NCBI RefSeq assembly: GCF_012849055.1
Contig: NZ_CP051677.1
Location: 3,549,001-3,613,000 of the forward strand
Source: Spirosoma rhododendri
GTDB taxonomy: Bacteria; Bacteroidota; Bacteroidia; Cytophagales; Spirosomataceae
Length of the DNA stretch: 64,000 bases
Direction: 5' to 3'
The number at the start of each line of letters is the position of its first letter. The first letter of the stretch is position 1. This document shows, piece after piece, positions 49,293 to 58,900 of the stretch. Position numbers and translations under genes: made by a program. The notes under the pieces were generated by a model that was not told where the DNA came from, made no database searches, and saw only the letters and a program-made list of their open reading frames with translations.

Positions 49293-51605
49293 ATGCTGAC
49301 ACTGCTACTCACGCTCGTAGTGAGCGTGAGTAGCTATGGGCAATTAGCGACGAAGGCGCAGTGGGGTGTGGCCCGGTCGACGGATAGCCTGAACGAAACG
49401 CGTGACGGCTTTCTGCTTGGGCCAGGAGCCGGCCGCTACCTGAAAGTGTTGATTGACTCCAATACGGCCAACTTGGTACGTAAGCAGCCGCTACTGACGA
49501 CCAGTAGTAATGTCGTGAGTGGCACGCTAACGGCCGGTAAAATCTTTCTCCAGGGAGCTACTGCCGCTGAAACCGCTAGAAACAGCATCCTGCCGCTTCC
49601 GGGTGGTGGGGTCGAGTTCGGCGGTAATCCACGGCTTTCAGCTGCGGGCATTGGCGCGGGCGGGAATCTCGACGTGAAGCCGGACGGCAACCTGTATTTC
49701 TTCAGCAACGGTAACAGTAGCCGGTCGCTGTTTCTGCACAACGAAGGTATTTCTGTCAACCGGAACACCAACACGGCCCGCGCCGGGTTCGACATCGGCT
49801 CAGACGTTTGGGTTGATGGTAACCTGAAACTACCTACCGTAGACGGCCGCTGGTTCGGCTTCGATGGCTTGTCTTCCGGTCAAACCGTCCGGCTTCGTAT
49901 GGGCGACCCCACCGGGGGACTCGATGTAACATCAGGCGCGGGCATGACGGTAAAGGCTTACCACGGCATTATCGTACAGAATCAGGCCGGGGGCGCTGGA
50001 CCAGCGCTGCGAGTCAATGGCTTGTCGAGCGGTCAGAACCTGTTCGAGTTTTACGACGCAGCGAGCGCGTTACGGGCGTCGCTGTCGCAGGCGGGTATTT
50101 TGTCGTTGGGCGCAGGCGGGGGCGTCCGATTCGCTGACGGCTCGACGCAGACGACAGCAGCGGGTACGGCCGCGCCGATATCTGTTACGATCGCAGCGAG
50201 TGAAACGGCCCTATTGAATGCGATCGCAGCGGCTACCGTTCCGACCGTCGTCAGTTGGACCGGCGTCATAACGCAGACGCAAACGATTGTCATAAATAAC
50301 AAGACTGAACTGTATTTGGACTGCTACGGTAAGGGCGGGCTCAGTCGATCGAATTCGCCCGATCAGATTTTGGTAAATGGCAATAACAAAAACGTCGGCT
50401 TTCGCGGTATCGCCTTTGTGAACACAAATACAACCGGAACCAACGGTGCGCAAATCCGAATCAACGAACAAGGGCCGGAAGACGGGATTTTTATTGAAGA
50501 CAATACCTTTCTGAACGCAGGCACGAACAATAATTCGATTGCGTCGAATGCGTCAGGCGGGGCGCAGGACCAGTTCATTACGTCGCACAAACGTTTCTAC
50601 ATTCGCCGGAATACATTCGGCGGTTCGGTTGGCAGCGGTACGGGTATTTCGCGCATGGCGATCGAATTACTTAATCACTCAGCAGACGGGCCGGGGCCGA
50701 TTCAATACTGCGAAGAATTTGTAATTGAGGATAACAAAATTTACAAACCGGGTACGGGTAGCGACGACGGTTTCGGTATTTCGTTGTCGGGTTTGATCCG
50801 TAAAAGCCGGATCAAAGGGAATACAGTTATTGACGCCGAACGGTATTCTATCGAAATCGTTTTGGGGGCGAATATTCTCGTCGAGGATAACACGGTCATC
50901 GATATTGACAACTCGTCAGTAGGCATTAGCATTTCTAACGGCTATAAAGCTGAAAACGCAATACCGGCAGGCGCAAATCAGAATATAATCGTAAACCGGA
51001 ACCGGATAAACGTAAAACAACGGGCGATCCTAGCGTACTACGTCAGCAATTCGATATACACGCGAAACATCTTCAAAAGTCAGCAGCGTAACGAGTTTAT
51101 TGGGAATGAAAACGTTTTCGCGAACAATACTATCGACGTTTACAACGACTGGAACGCCTTGTATTTTGCCCGTTCGAGCCGAAACAAGATCGTCGATAAT
51201 ACAGCGACGACGTACTATCACGGTAACGGCATTTACACGTCGTCAGTTATATTCTTTGACGCCGGATCAAACGACAGTTACGTGCGTCTGAACACGCTCA
51301 CGCGGCCGACGAATTCGTATAACGTTCACATTGAACAGGCCAGCGGAACAAGCAACGACACCGGGGCGGGGTTCCAGTCGGCAACCAATACGCTTAACAC
51401 CTACGCGGAGAAACGACCTAACACCCTGGGGAATGACCAGATACAAGTCGCAACTTACCAGGATATGATTAACCTGGGCACGGTCACCGTGTCGACTACC
51501 GTCTACGTCCTTGCCGACGAGAAAAATAATCCCGGCGCACTGAGTGTGTACACGCTGCTACCATCGGGCAAACGCGTTCGGTTTGCCGCCATCGAAGACA
51601 ATTAA
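49293..51605 (+). CDS. Exported beta-helix tailspike-like protein
   Basis: The ATG 49293 (MLTLLLTLVVSVSSYGQ) starts a signal peptide; a TTG at 49284 is also in frame. The 770-residue protein has an N-terminal fibre-type region (~20-290; VRFADGSTQTTAA marks its end) and a right-handed parallel beta-helix (~300-720) with rungs such as IEDNTFLNAGTNNNSI, VEDNTVIDIDNSS and NKIVDNTATTYYHGNGIYTS. Such helices are found in tailspikes and polysaccharide lyases that cut capsule or LPS. From ~50.2 to 51.4 kb the DNA is less GC-rich, suggesting recent module exchange. No catalytic pair can be assigned. Confidence 0.75.
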   Translation: MLTLLLTLVVSVSSYGQLATKAQWGVARSTDSLNETRDGFLLGPGAGRYLKVLIDSNTANLVRKQPLLTTSSNVVSGTLTAGKIFLQGATAAETARNSILPLPGGGVEFGGNPRLSAAGIGAGGNLDVKPDGNLYFFSNGNSSRSLFLHNEGISVNRNTNTARAGFDIGSDVWVDGNLKLPTVDGRWFGFDGLSSGQTVRLRMGDPTGGLDVTSGAGMTVKAYHGIIVQNQAGGAGPALRVNGLSSGQNLFEFYDAASALRASLSQAGILSLGAGGGVRFADGSTQTTAAGTAAPISVTIAASETALLNAIAAATVPTVVSWTGVITQTQTIVINNKTELYLDCYGKGGLSRSNSPDQILVNGNNKNVGFRGIAFVNTNTTGTNGAQIRINEQGPEDGIFIEDNTFLNAGTNNNSIASNASGGAQDQFITSHKRFYIRRNTFGGSVGSGTGISRMAIELLNHSADGPGPIQYCEEFVIEDNKIYKPGTGSDDGFGISLSGLIRKSRIKGNTVIDAERYSIEIVLGANILVEDNTVIDIDNSSVGISISNGYKAENAIPAGANQNIIVNRNRINVKQRAILAYYVSNSIYTRNIFKSQQRNEFIGNENVFANNTIDVYNDWNALYFARSSRNKIVDNTATTYYHGNGIYTSSVIFFDAGSNDSYVRLNTLTRPTNSYNVHIEQASGTSNDTGAGFQSATNTLNTYAEKRPNTLGNDQIQVATYQDMINLGTVTVSTTVYVLADEKNNPGALSVYTLLPSGKRVRFAAIEDN

Positions 51606-51618
51606 CCGCATAACGTCC

Positions 51619-52809
51619 ATGAAAAAAGCACTAATTATAGCCCTGCTGAGTCTGGCCACCCTCAGCGCATTTGCTCAGTTCCCCGTCGATCAGGCCCGGC
51701 CAGGTCGGGTGTACACATCGATTAAAGACCTGGCCCAATCGGAAGGGCAGGAATATTACCTCGGTAGCCGGGGGAAAATCGTCGTCACCGGTACGGTGTC
51801 GGCCACGTCGACCAGTGAGGTCAGCTATACGTTTACCTCCGGCAACCTGCCCAGCTACTTCGCGCCGGCCGGCATCGTGGTGCTGCACACGATGGATTAC
51901 CGGTTCGACACCAAAATCAAAGGGTACTACTACACCCCGTTCGGTAACTCATCGACGTTTGCGACCTACACCAATACGCAGCCGTTTTTCAGCGCCAACG
52001 CCAACGAACGACTGACCCGCCCGGTTAGTCAGTACCTGCTCCCCACCCAGTCGCCGACGGCCGCCGTGCTGACCGAAGCCGCCATCCCGGTTAGTAATAC
52101 CGCAACCTTACCAACCATCGGATCGACCCAGTCGCTGACCATTGGCTACGAAACGGGCTGGTACGGTAACCTGATCTGGGACATGAACATTGGAGCCAGT
52201 AAGTGTGTCGACATCTGGGGCGATAGCATCTGGAATGCGGTGGGCCCTACCACCTGGTCGAATAATTTCGCCTACCTGTTGCGGGATTATTTTACCGACA
52301 AGGGCTATAACTACCGGCTCAGAAACCGCAGTGTGTCCGGCTCGACCACGCTCGATCACCGCAATTTCTGGTACGCGGGCCGAACGCTGGCTGACCCCCC
52401 GGCGGTGGTATTTATTCCGCTCGGCACCAACGATCCGGACGCGATGAGTACCAGCGACAATATTTTGTACCTGGTCAACAAAGCCCTTACGACCTACACC
52501 ACGCCGACCAACAAAGTGCGGGTTGTCGTGTGTGGTATCCTGCCCAAACTCAACAGTACCGCCGAAACCACCGCGAGTAATAAGCGCAGTGCGATTAAAT
52601 CGGCGCTCGAAGGCCACGCCAAGTATAACTCGCAGGTTTTCTATGTCAACTCCCTGACGACCGCCTGGACGGCGACGACGGCCAGTAACTATCTGGCCGA
52701 TGGTGTTCATCCGGTCGACGCGGCCGAACTGACTGCTTGGGGCTTACTGAAGACCTGGCTCGATGGCTACAACGTGACCGGCGGCAATACCATTTTTTCG
52801 GCCCGTTAA
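51619..52809 (+). CDS. Exported SGNH/GDSL-type esterase
   Basis: ATG 51619 gives a typical signal peptide (MKKALIIALLSLATLSAFAQ). Residues ~195-390 are an SGNH hydrolase: block I IWGDSIWN (Ser203), block II GSTT (Gly241), block III GTND (Asn271) and block V DGVHP (Asp361/His364). These enzymes remove acetyl or acyl groups from sugars. Residues 21-190 form a beta domain that may attach it to a partner. It sits next to the tailspike, where a deacetylase helping strip surface polysaccharide would make sense. Its longer upstream frame overlaps the tailspike and is not real. Confidence 0.82.
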   Translation: MKKALIIALLSLATLSAFAQFPVDQARPGRVYTSIKDLAQSEGQEYYLGSRGKIVVTGTVSATSTSEVSYTFTSGNLPSYFAPAGIVVLHTMDYRFDTKIKGYYYTPFGNSSTFATYTNTQPFFSANANERLTRPVSQYLLPTQSPTAAVLTEAAIPVSNTATLPTIGSTQSLTIGYETGWYGNLIWDMNIGASKCVDIWGDSIWNAVGPTTWSNNFAYLLRDYFTDKGYNYRLRNRSVSGSTTLDHRNFWYAGRTLADPPAVVFIPLGTNDPDAMSTSDNILYLVNKALTTYTTPTNKVRVVVCGILPKLNSTAETTASNKRSAIKSALEGHAKYNSQVFYVNSLTTAWTATTASNYLADGVHPVDAAELTAWGLLKTWLDGYNVTGGNTIFSAR

Positions 52810-52816
52810 AACGCCC

Positions 52817-52875
52817 GTCATCACGCCCGTCACGAACCGCCCGAACTGGATCGACCAGCTTCGGGCGGTTTTTAT
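52817..52875 (+). promoter_or_regulatory. Late element, copy 6, merged with a terminator
   Basis: GTCATCACGCCCGTCACG (52817-52834), then CCAGCTTCGG. As in copy 5, AACCGCCCG / CGGGCGGTT plus TTTTT makes a terminator. The next ATG is 54 nt after the first block. Copies 5 and 6 are nearly identical over ~60 bases and bracket the exported-protein cassette. Confidence 0.6.
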
Positions 52876-52887
52876 TTCTGACGACTG

Positions 52888-53382
52888 ATGGAATCCTTTC
52901 TCTTGTTGTTTATCGCCCTTGTGCTGGCGCTCCTATTTTTTCCTGCTGGCATTCTGACCACGCTGATCCGCTCACTGATTCGCTGGAAACGGGTTTCCTT
53001 TTCTGCATACATCGCGCAGGCCGCCCGAAGCCTTGCGCTCAGTATCGACCGGATGGGTAACGTCGTTTGCAGTGATCTGCTGGAACTGACAATGACCCGC
53101 GATACGGGTAATTACCTGTTCGGAAATAGTGTGGAGACAATCAGCCTAGTGCTTGGTATGAACAAGCACCTGGGGACGCTTACCCGATTCGGTACCGGCT
53201 TAGCCTGGTTGCTCAATCTCATTGACCCCGGCCACGTAGAGCGGGCCGCTGGTATGCCCATTATTCCACCACCAGACCCCTCACAGGTGCTGATTCGCGC
53301 CTTTCTGAAGCAGTACTGGAAACCCGCGTTGGCTTTTGCGATCGGAGTTTTGACCGTTCACCTGATTCTATACATCCTATGA
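52888..53382 (+). CDS. Phage membrane protein
   Basis: The 164-residue protein has a strong N-terminal hydrophobic segment (FLLLFIALVLALLFFPAGIL), a middle partly hydrophobic region (NHLGTLTRFGTGLAWLLNLI-like) and a C-terminal membrane helix (PALAFAIGVLTVHLILYIL). Similar small membrane proteins precede hub genes in Bacteroidota phages, but their function is unknown to me. It overlaps the next gene by four bases. Confidence 0.55.
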   Translation: MESFLLLFIALVLALLFFPAGILTTLIRSLIRWKRVSFSAYIAQAARSLALSIDRMGNVVCSDLLELTMTRDTGNYLFGNSVETISLVLGMNKHLGTLTRFGTGLAWLLNLIDPGHVERAAGMPIIPPPDPSQVLIRAFLKQYWKPALAFAIGVLTVHLILYIL

Positions 53383-55448
53383 TCGGTATCACCAACGATC
53401 AGGGGCTTAGGCTGGAGCTTTTTTCAAACCAGAACCTGGTCACTGAACAGGTTGCCGCCTGGCTCGTCGACGACGAGTTGCCCGGCGAATTTTCTTACCC
53501 CATCGACGCGCCTCTGACGGAGAATAATCAGCGGTTCGTTGCCCACGGCTACCGGCCCGATTCGGCATCCCCGCGCCTGATCATGCCGGTAACGGTGTCG
53601 TTTGGTGGTATCCTGTACCGTCGGTGCCAGCTGGCCTACAAACTCCAAAATGGGAAATTGAACGCCTATCTGAAGATCGACAGCGCCGAAGTATATGATA
53701 AACTTCGTAAGCTGAGTTTGCAGGAAGCCCTGGCCACGCCGATCCGCATTGGTGATGGTGTCGTTGGGGCAGTAAACGGTATCGCCACCGTGCTACCGCT
53801 CAACGAGCGGCTGACTCAGGTTGCTGCGGCACCGCCCGGCACGTGCGCGTTCGCGGTGTTCCCCATTCGTAACGAAACATTCTTCGAGGACGACTGGCGA
53901 ATGAAGGTACCAGGAGCCATTCCTGATCCCCAGCCGTATGTTAACTGGTTCACCAAGACCGGCAGTAATGGGGTAGGTAATTTCGTGGCCGACTACCAGT
54001 TCGGCGACGGGGTAGTACGTGGGTACCCGATTTGTCCTCAGCTATATCTTTGGTGGGTACTGGAGCAGCTGATGCTACTCGCTGGCTACCGGATCGAATC
54101 GGATTGGCTCGCCCAGGAAGCCATTCAACGATTGTGCATTCTGAACCTGACGGCGCTTCCGATCATCGAAAACAAAACGCTCGATGAAGCCTTCGGCGGA
54201 CGACGCTTTATTCCCGGCCAGTGCCTGCCCGAGATGGACGTGTCGGAATTTCTGAAGGCCATCAAACAGCGATTTGGTTTGTGCTTCACCTTCAATGCCA
54301 ATACGCGGATCTGCACCATTGCCCAGTTCGTCGGCGCCGTGGCCCAGGGGCCAGCCGGCAACCTGACTTCCTACCAGGCTGGTTCGTACGATACGGCCGA
54401 GCCGGACGGCCGTGGTTTTGCCGTAACGGAGTACTTCGACCCCGCCGACGAGCTATACAAAGATGCCAGGGGCCAGACCATTCAGCCCGACCCAATCATT
54501 ATAGGCAAGGGGGGACAGCCGATCAGTATGAAAGTGGGCACCTGCCAGTCGATCTATACCGATTCGACGGTCAGCAACGGAAAGTGGCAGGTACCCACCG
54601 TCCGGCAGGCGGGCAACCTGCTCGACCCGGCCTACAGCGCATCGGATCGGTACCTCGATCAAACCGGGAAGCGTCGTAATAACGTGGGCCTGCGCCTGCT
54701 GAGCTACGAAGGAATGCAGCAGGACAGCACCGGGGCCTACTATCCCTTCGCGTCGACGGAAGTCTGTGAGCTGGCTGGCCGGAATGGCATCTGGCTTAAG
54801 GGTCTCCGGCAGTATTACTATTTCCGGGATCAGACGCAGCGGATTACCCAGAAGATGCTGCTACCGGCACCAGTCCTGTCGACCATGCAGCTGCACCGCA
54901 GTTACAGTTTGAGTCTGAACGATAGAATCCGGCGGGCGTATCTGATCACGAAGCTACAGGCGGAAGCCCCCGGCCCGGAGGGGAAACTCACGGCGCGGCT
55001 GGAATGCCAGACGATTCCTTCGGGTATCGATCAGGCGGCCGACGTCGACGAGGCATTCGTTTATCTGGAGCTGGTCAACGAAACCCAGAAGCAGCTAGCC
55101 GGGCCAACCTCATCCGTGATCAACGCCAATTTCTACGATCAGACCAAATTGACCGTCAAGGTGTGGGCCGATCGGAATAAGACCAGGGCGGCCATTGTCG
55201 GCAAGCTACCGGTCAAACTGCGCTTCCTGAAGAGTTGGCCAGTCAAGAAAAACATCACGCAGCTGGAGGCCGGGCAGGTCCGCACGGTCAACTACCTGGA
55301 AACCGTTACGACCTACGACATCGTCGGCTCGCAGATGGTGATCGAGCCGGCGCTAAAAACCTACCTGTTTCTGACGGGTGAGAACGTGTGGGAGGAGTTT
55401 CAACTAGTGGTTCAGCTTGATCCGGGGGAGGGGTACGGTATACTATGA
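53379..55448 (+). CDS. Baseplate/tail-hub-like protein
   Basis: The 689-residue protein begins with strands (NDQGLRLELFSNQNLVTEQV) and a DDELPGEFSYPIDAPLTENN motif seen in tail proteins of related phages, contains a helical middle (CPQLYLWWVLEQLMLLAGYR; SEFLKAIKQRFGLCFTFNAN) like hub/gp27-type folds, and ends in beta-sandwich domains. It lies two genes upstream of the tape measure. A hub or distal tail protein is likely; an exact homologue cannot be named. Confidence 0.6.
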   Translation: MIGITNDQGLRLELFSNQNLVTEQVAAWLVDDELPGEFSYPIDAPLTENNQRFVAHGYRPDSASPRLIMPVTVSFGGILYRRCQLAYKLQNGKLNAYLKIDSAEVYDKLRKLSLQEALATPIRIGDGVVGAVNGIATVLPLNERLTQVAAAPPGTCAFAVFPIRNETFFEDDWRMKVPGAIPDPQPYVNWFTKTGSNGVGNFVADYQFGDGVVRGYPICPQLYLWWVLEQLMLLAGYRIESDWLAQEAIQRLCILNLTALPIIENKTLDEAFGGRRFIPGQCLPEMDVSEFLKAIKQRFGLCFTFNANTRICTIAQFVGAVAQGPAGNLTSYQAGSYDTAEPDGRGFAVTEYFDPADELYKDARGQTIQPDPIIIGKGGQPISMKVGTCQSIYTDSTVSNGKWQVPTVRQAGNLLDPAYSASDRYLDQTGKRRNNVGLRLLSYEGMQQDSTGAYYPFASTEVCELAGRNGIWLKGLRQYYYFRDQTQRITQKMLLPAPVLSTMQLHRSYSLSLNDRIRRAYLITKLQAEAPGPEGKLTARLECQTIPSGIDQAADVDEAFVYLELVNETQKQLAGPTSSVINANFYDQTKLTVKVWADRNKTRAAIVGKLPVKLRFLKSWPVKKNITQLEAGQVRTVNYLETVTTYDIVGSQMVIEPALKTYLFLTGENVWEEFQLVVQLDPGEGYGIL

Positions 55449-55930
55449 GTGAGTTAGCCACTGCCTACCGGTATCTGGACATCAACCAGAAGATTAACCT
55501 CAAAACTGTCGTCAGTAAATGGCTACAGTTTGCACGTGAACGATTCGGAGAGGATCTGGAGAAGTTCGTTTACAATCGTAAACGGTCGAGTCGGAAGCGC
55601 CCCCTGCGCCGTAGTTACAGACTTAAATCAGATTGGAGCACAGGCATGAATATGAGCGGAAACGACGTCAATTCTGCCTTTCTAAGTTTCCTGCTGTACG
55701 GTCGGTTTGTTGACATGGGCGTAGGAAAAGGGACCGACTACGCGACGAGCCAGTACCAGAAGGTCAGGAAGAACGGCGAACCTCGCAACCGCAGGCCCGC
55801 CCGCTGGTATGCCAAGCGAAAGGGCTACGAAACCCACCGATTGCGCGAACTGCTCGTGGATCACTACGTGAGCATCCCAATCACCACTATTGAAAATGCG
55901 CTGACCGGTAGTGTCAGCATCAGCGTGTAA
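55445..55930 (+). CDS. Small tail-associated protein before the tape measure
   Basis: A 161-residue basic protein (LQFARERFGEDLEKFVYNRK; FLLYGRFVDMGVGKGTDYAT) ending with helices (RLRELLVDHYVSIPITTIEN). The central GRFVDMGVGKG turn resembles the minor-tail / gp10-like group, which binds the tail terminator, but the similarity is weak. It overlaps the hub-like gene by four bases; the tape measure follows 68 bases later. Confidence 0.5.
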   Translation: MSELATAYRYLDINQKINLKTVVSKWLQFARERFGEDLEKFVYNRKRSSRKRPLRRSYRLKSDWSTGMNMSGNDVNSAFLSFLLYGRFVDMGVGKGTDYATSQYQKVRKNGEPRNRRPARWYAKRKGYETHRLRELLVDHYVSIPITTIENALTGSVSISV

Positions 55931-55997
55931 TCGACGGCACGCACCACCACAGCACTAGTTACAGGGCCTCACCGCAACGCTTAAACCAAGCAGTACG

Positions 55998-58900
55998 GTG
56001 GCTAGAACCCAGAATGAACGCGCCATTATTGACCTCGTCATTAATGGCCAACAGGCAAAAACCAGCCTGAAAGAAGTGAGCCTGAGCATCACCAAGATGC
56101 GCTCGGAGCTGAACAAAATGCATGAAGCGGACGACCCCGCTTTATACGCTGCCAAAGTCCGGGAAATCAATAAAATGATTGCGGCCCAGCGGGAGATGAC
56201 CGCCCGCATCAATGACACCAGCACTGCCTGGGGCCGCTTCAAGAAAGAAATGGCGACCGTGGCCACTGGTGTCGTCGGTGGCAACGTGATCACGTTCATG
56301 CTGCAATCGCTGGTCAATCTGATTCCGCAGACAATCGACCGGACGATGAAGCTGAAGGATTCCTTCGCCGACATCGAAAAGGCAACTGGTCTGAGCAGTG
56401 AAGGGGTGAAGCGACTCAATAAGGAGTTGAAGGACATCGACACCCGCACGACCAACCAGGATCTGCGCGACATCGCCGTGGCGGCCGGTCAGTTAGGGGT
56501 TGCCAACGATCAGCTGGTTTCGTTCGTGAAAAACGCCGATATGGCCGTGGTCGCGTTAGGCGATGAATTTTCGGGTGGTGTCGAGCAGGTAGCCAAGGAG
56601 TTAGGCGGTATTGCCAAGCTGTATAAGGAAACGCAGGCGATGGATACCGGCGAAGCCCTCAGCCGCATTGGTTCGGGGTTGAACGAACTGGGAGCCGCCG
56701 GATCAGCGACCGCCCCAGTGGTCGCGGAGTTCGTGCAGCGCATGGGTCAGCTGGGCAATCTGGCACCGAGCCTGGCACAAACGGCCGGTTACGGTGCCGC
56801 CCTTCAGGAACTGGGAATGACGGCCGAGATTGCCGCCAGCGGACTCGGTAAAATCCTGATGACCGGCGCGACCAAATCAGATCTGTTTGCTCAGCATCTG
56901 GGAAAAACGAAGGAAGAAGTCGAAGCCCTCATCAATACGAATCCGGATCAATTCCTGAAGGCGTTGGCCCTGTCGTTTCAGGGACTTTCGCAGACGCAGG
57001 TCGTGCAGCGCATGAAGGAACTGAAGCTGGAGTCTGACGAGTCGATCAAGGTGATGTCGTTGCTGGCCAACCAGACGGATTTCGTAACCAAGAAGCAGGA
57101 GATCATGGCGTCGGCTTTCGCCGAGAATACCAGTCTGGCGAAAGAATTTGAGAAGAAAAACTACGATCTGGCGAAGGAGCTGAAGAACCTGACCGAGTGG
57201 TTTAATGGCCTGTTTACCAGTGAGGGGTTGCAAAACTTTCTGGCAGAAGCTGTTCACAATACCCTCGAATTCACGAAGTCACTATCGACGGCGAAACGCT
57301 GGTTTGGCGAAAACAGCGTAGCCCTGTATGCATTGGCGACAGCGGCCGTAGCTTACAACGGGGCAACACTGGCCGCCGTTGCCGCCACGGCCCTCGACAC
57401 CTTGCACCAGGGCTACCGGAAAGTGGCCTACGAATTAGGCTTCCGTTGGCTGGTATTGCAATCGTCGGCTAGTACCGCTTACGCTACGGTGACGGGTTTA
57501 CTGACCGGTCAGATCACGCTTCAGACGGCCGCTGTTACGTTGGCCCGCACGGCCTGGGCTGCATTCAACGCCGTTATGCTGGCCAACCCACTTGGGGTTG
57601 TCATTGCAGGTCTGGCAGCCGCAGCCTACGCAATCAAAACGTTGTCGGATAATACCGAAGCCGCCCTGCGCATCGAGCGGGAAAAAATCAACCTGACCCG
57701 CGACCTGGCTAAGTTCCACGAACAGACCAACAAGGTCGTAGCGAAGTACAACGAACTGCTGGCGGAGTATCCGAAACTCAGTCAGGAAGAGCGGGCCGAA
57801 ATGGTTAAGAATCTGGCCATGAAGCGGCTGGAACTGGAAAGTCAGCTGACGCAGCTGAAGGCCCGCGAACGGCACATGGAGATGCTTTCGGCCGAGCCGA
57901 CACTGTGGCAATATCTGTGGGCTACAATCAAGAACGGGGGCAATGGCGCGATGATCGGTAATGCACTGGTCAAGCAGGCGGCCGACAACATGAAGGCAGT
58001 TCGTCAGCAGTTTGCCGGTGGTATCGAGCAGTTGCAGGGTGACATCAAAAAGGTCGACGACATCTTTCTCAAGATGGGATCGTACAACAAACCAGCCGGT
58101 GCCACTGGCCTGCGCACAATCGAAGATGATACGGAGAAAAAACAGAAGAAAGACAAGGCCGTATCGGACGCAAAACAGGATGCTGACGATCTGGAGCGGA
58201 TGCTGTCGGATGCCCGGCGCGATGCCCTGAAATCGGAAGAAACCGATTACGAAAAATCGGTCATGGCCTTCGCTGCCAAGTACACGAAGATGTATGAGTT
58301 AGCGAAGGGTAACCAGGCGAAGATTCAGGAGATCGAACGCTTGTCGCGGGTCGAAATGGCTGCGATCGACAAAGCCCGGCAGGAAAAGGAAGCGGCCGAG
58401 ATGCAGAAGAAACTCGACAAATCGAACCGCGAAGCCTTCGGTAACACGATGGACGTTGCCGACCAGCGCCACAGCGACGCTATCAGCGGTATCGAGCGTA
58501 CACAGGCGATGTCGCCCAGCGCCATCGGTGACGCCGAGGTGCACATGCAGAAGTTGCAGGCCGATCAGCAGTACCTGACCCAGAAGCTGCTACTCGAGGA
58601 AACGTTCGCCCAGCACTCGGCCGACACCCAGCGTCAGCTGACCGAGAACTGGAACGAGCAGGTCAAGCTGCGGGCCGACACCGAGCACGGCTACGCCGAG
58701 CAGATGAAGCAGGCCGAATGGGCTTTGCAGGACGCTAAACGGGCCGCCATGACCCAGGGGCTGGATGTGCTGAAAACGTTTCTGGGAAAAGGTACGCTGG
58801 CCTACAAAGCCGCCATCGTTGCCCAGAAAGCCTACGCGATCGCGCAGCTGATCGTCGACAACCAGCGCGAAGTGGCCCAGATCTATGCCAACCCGACCTG

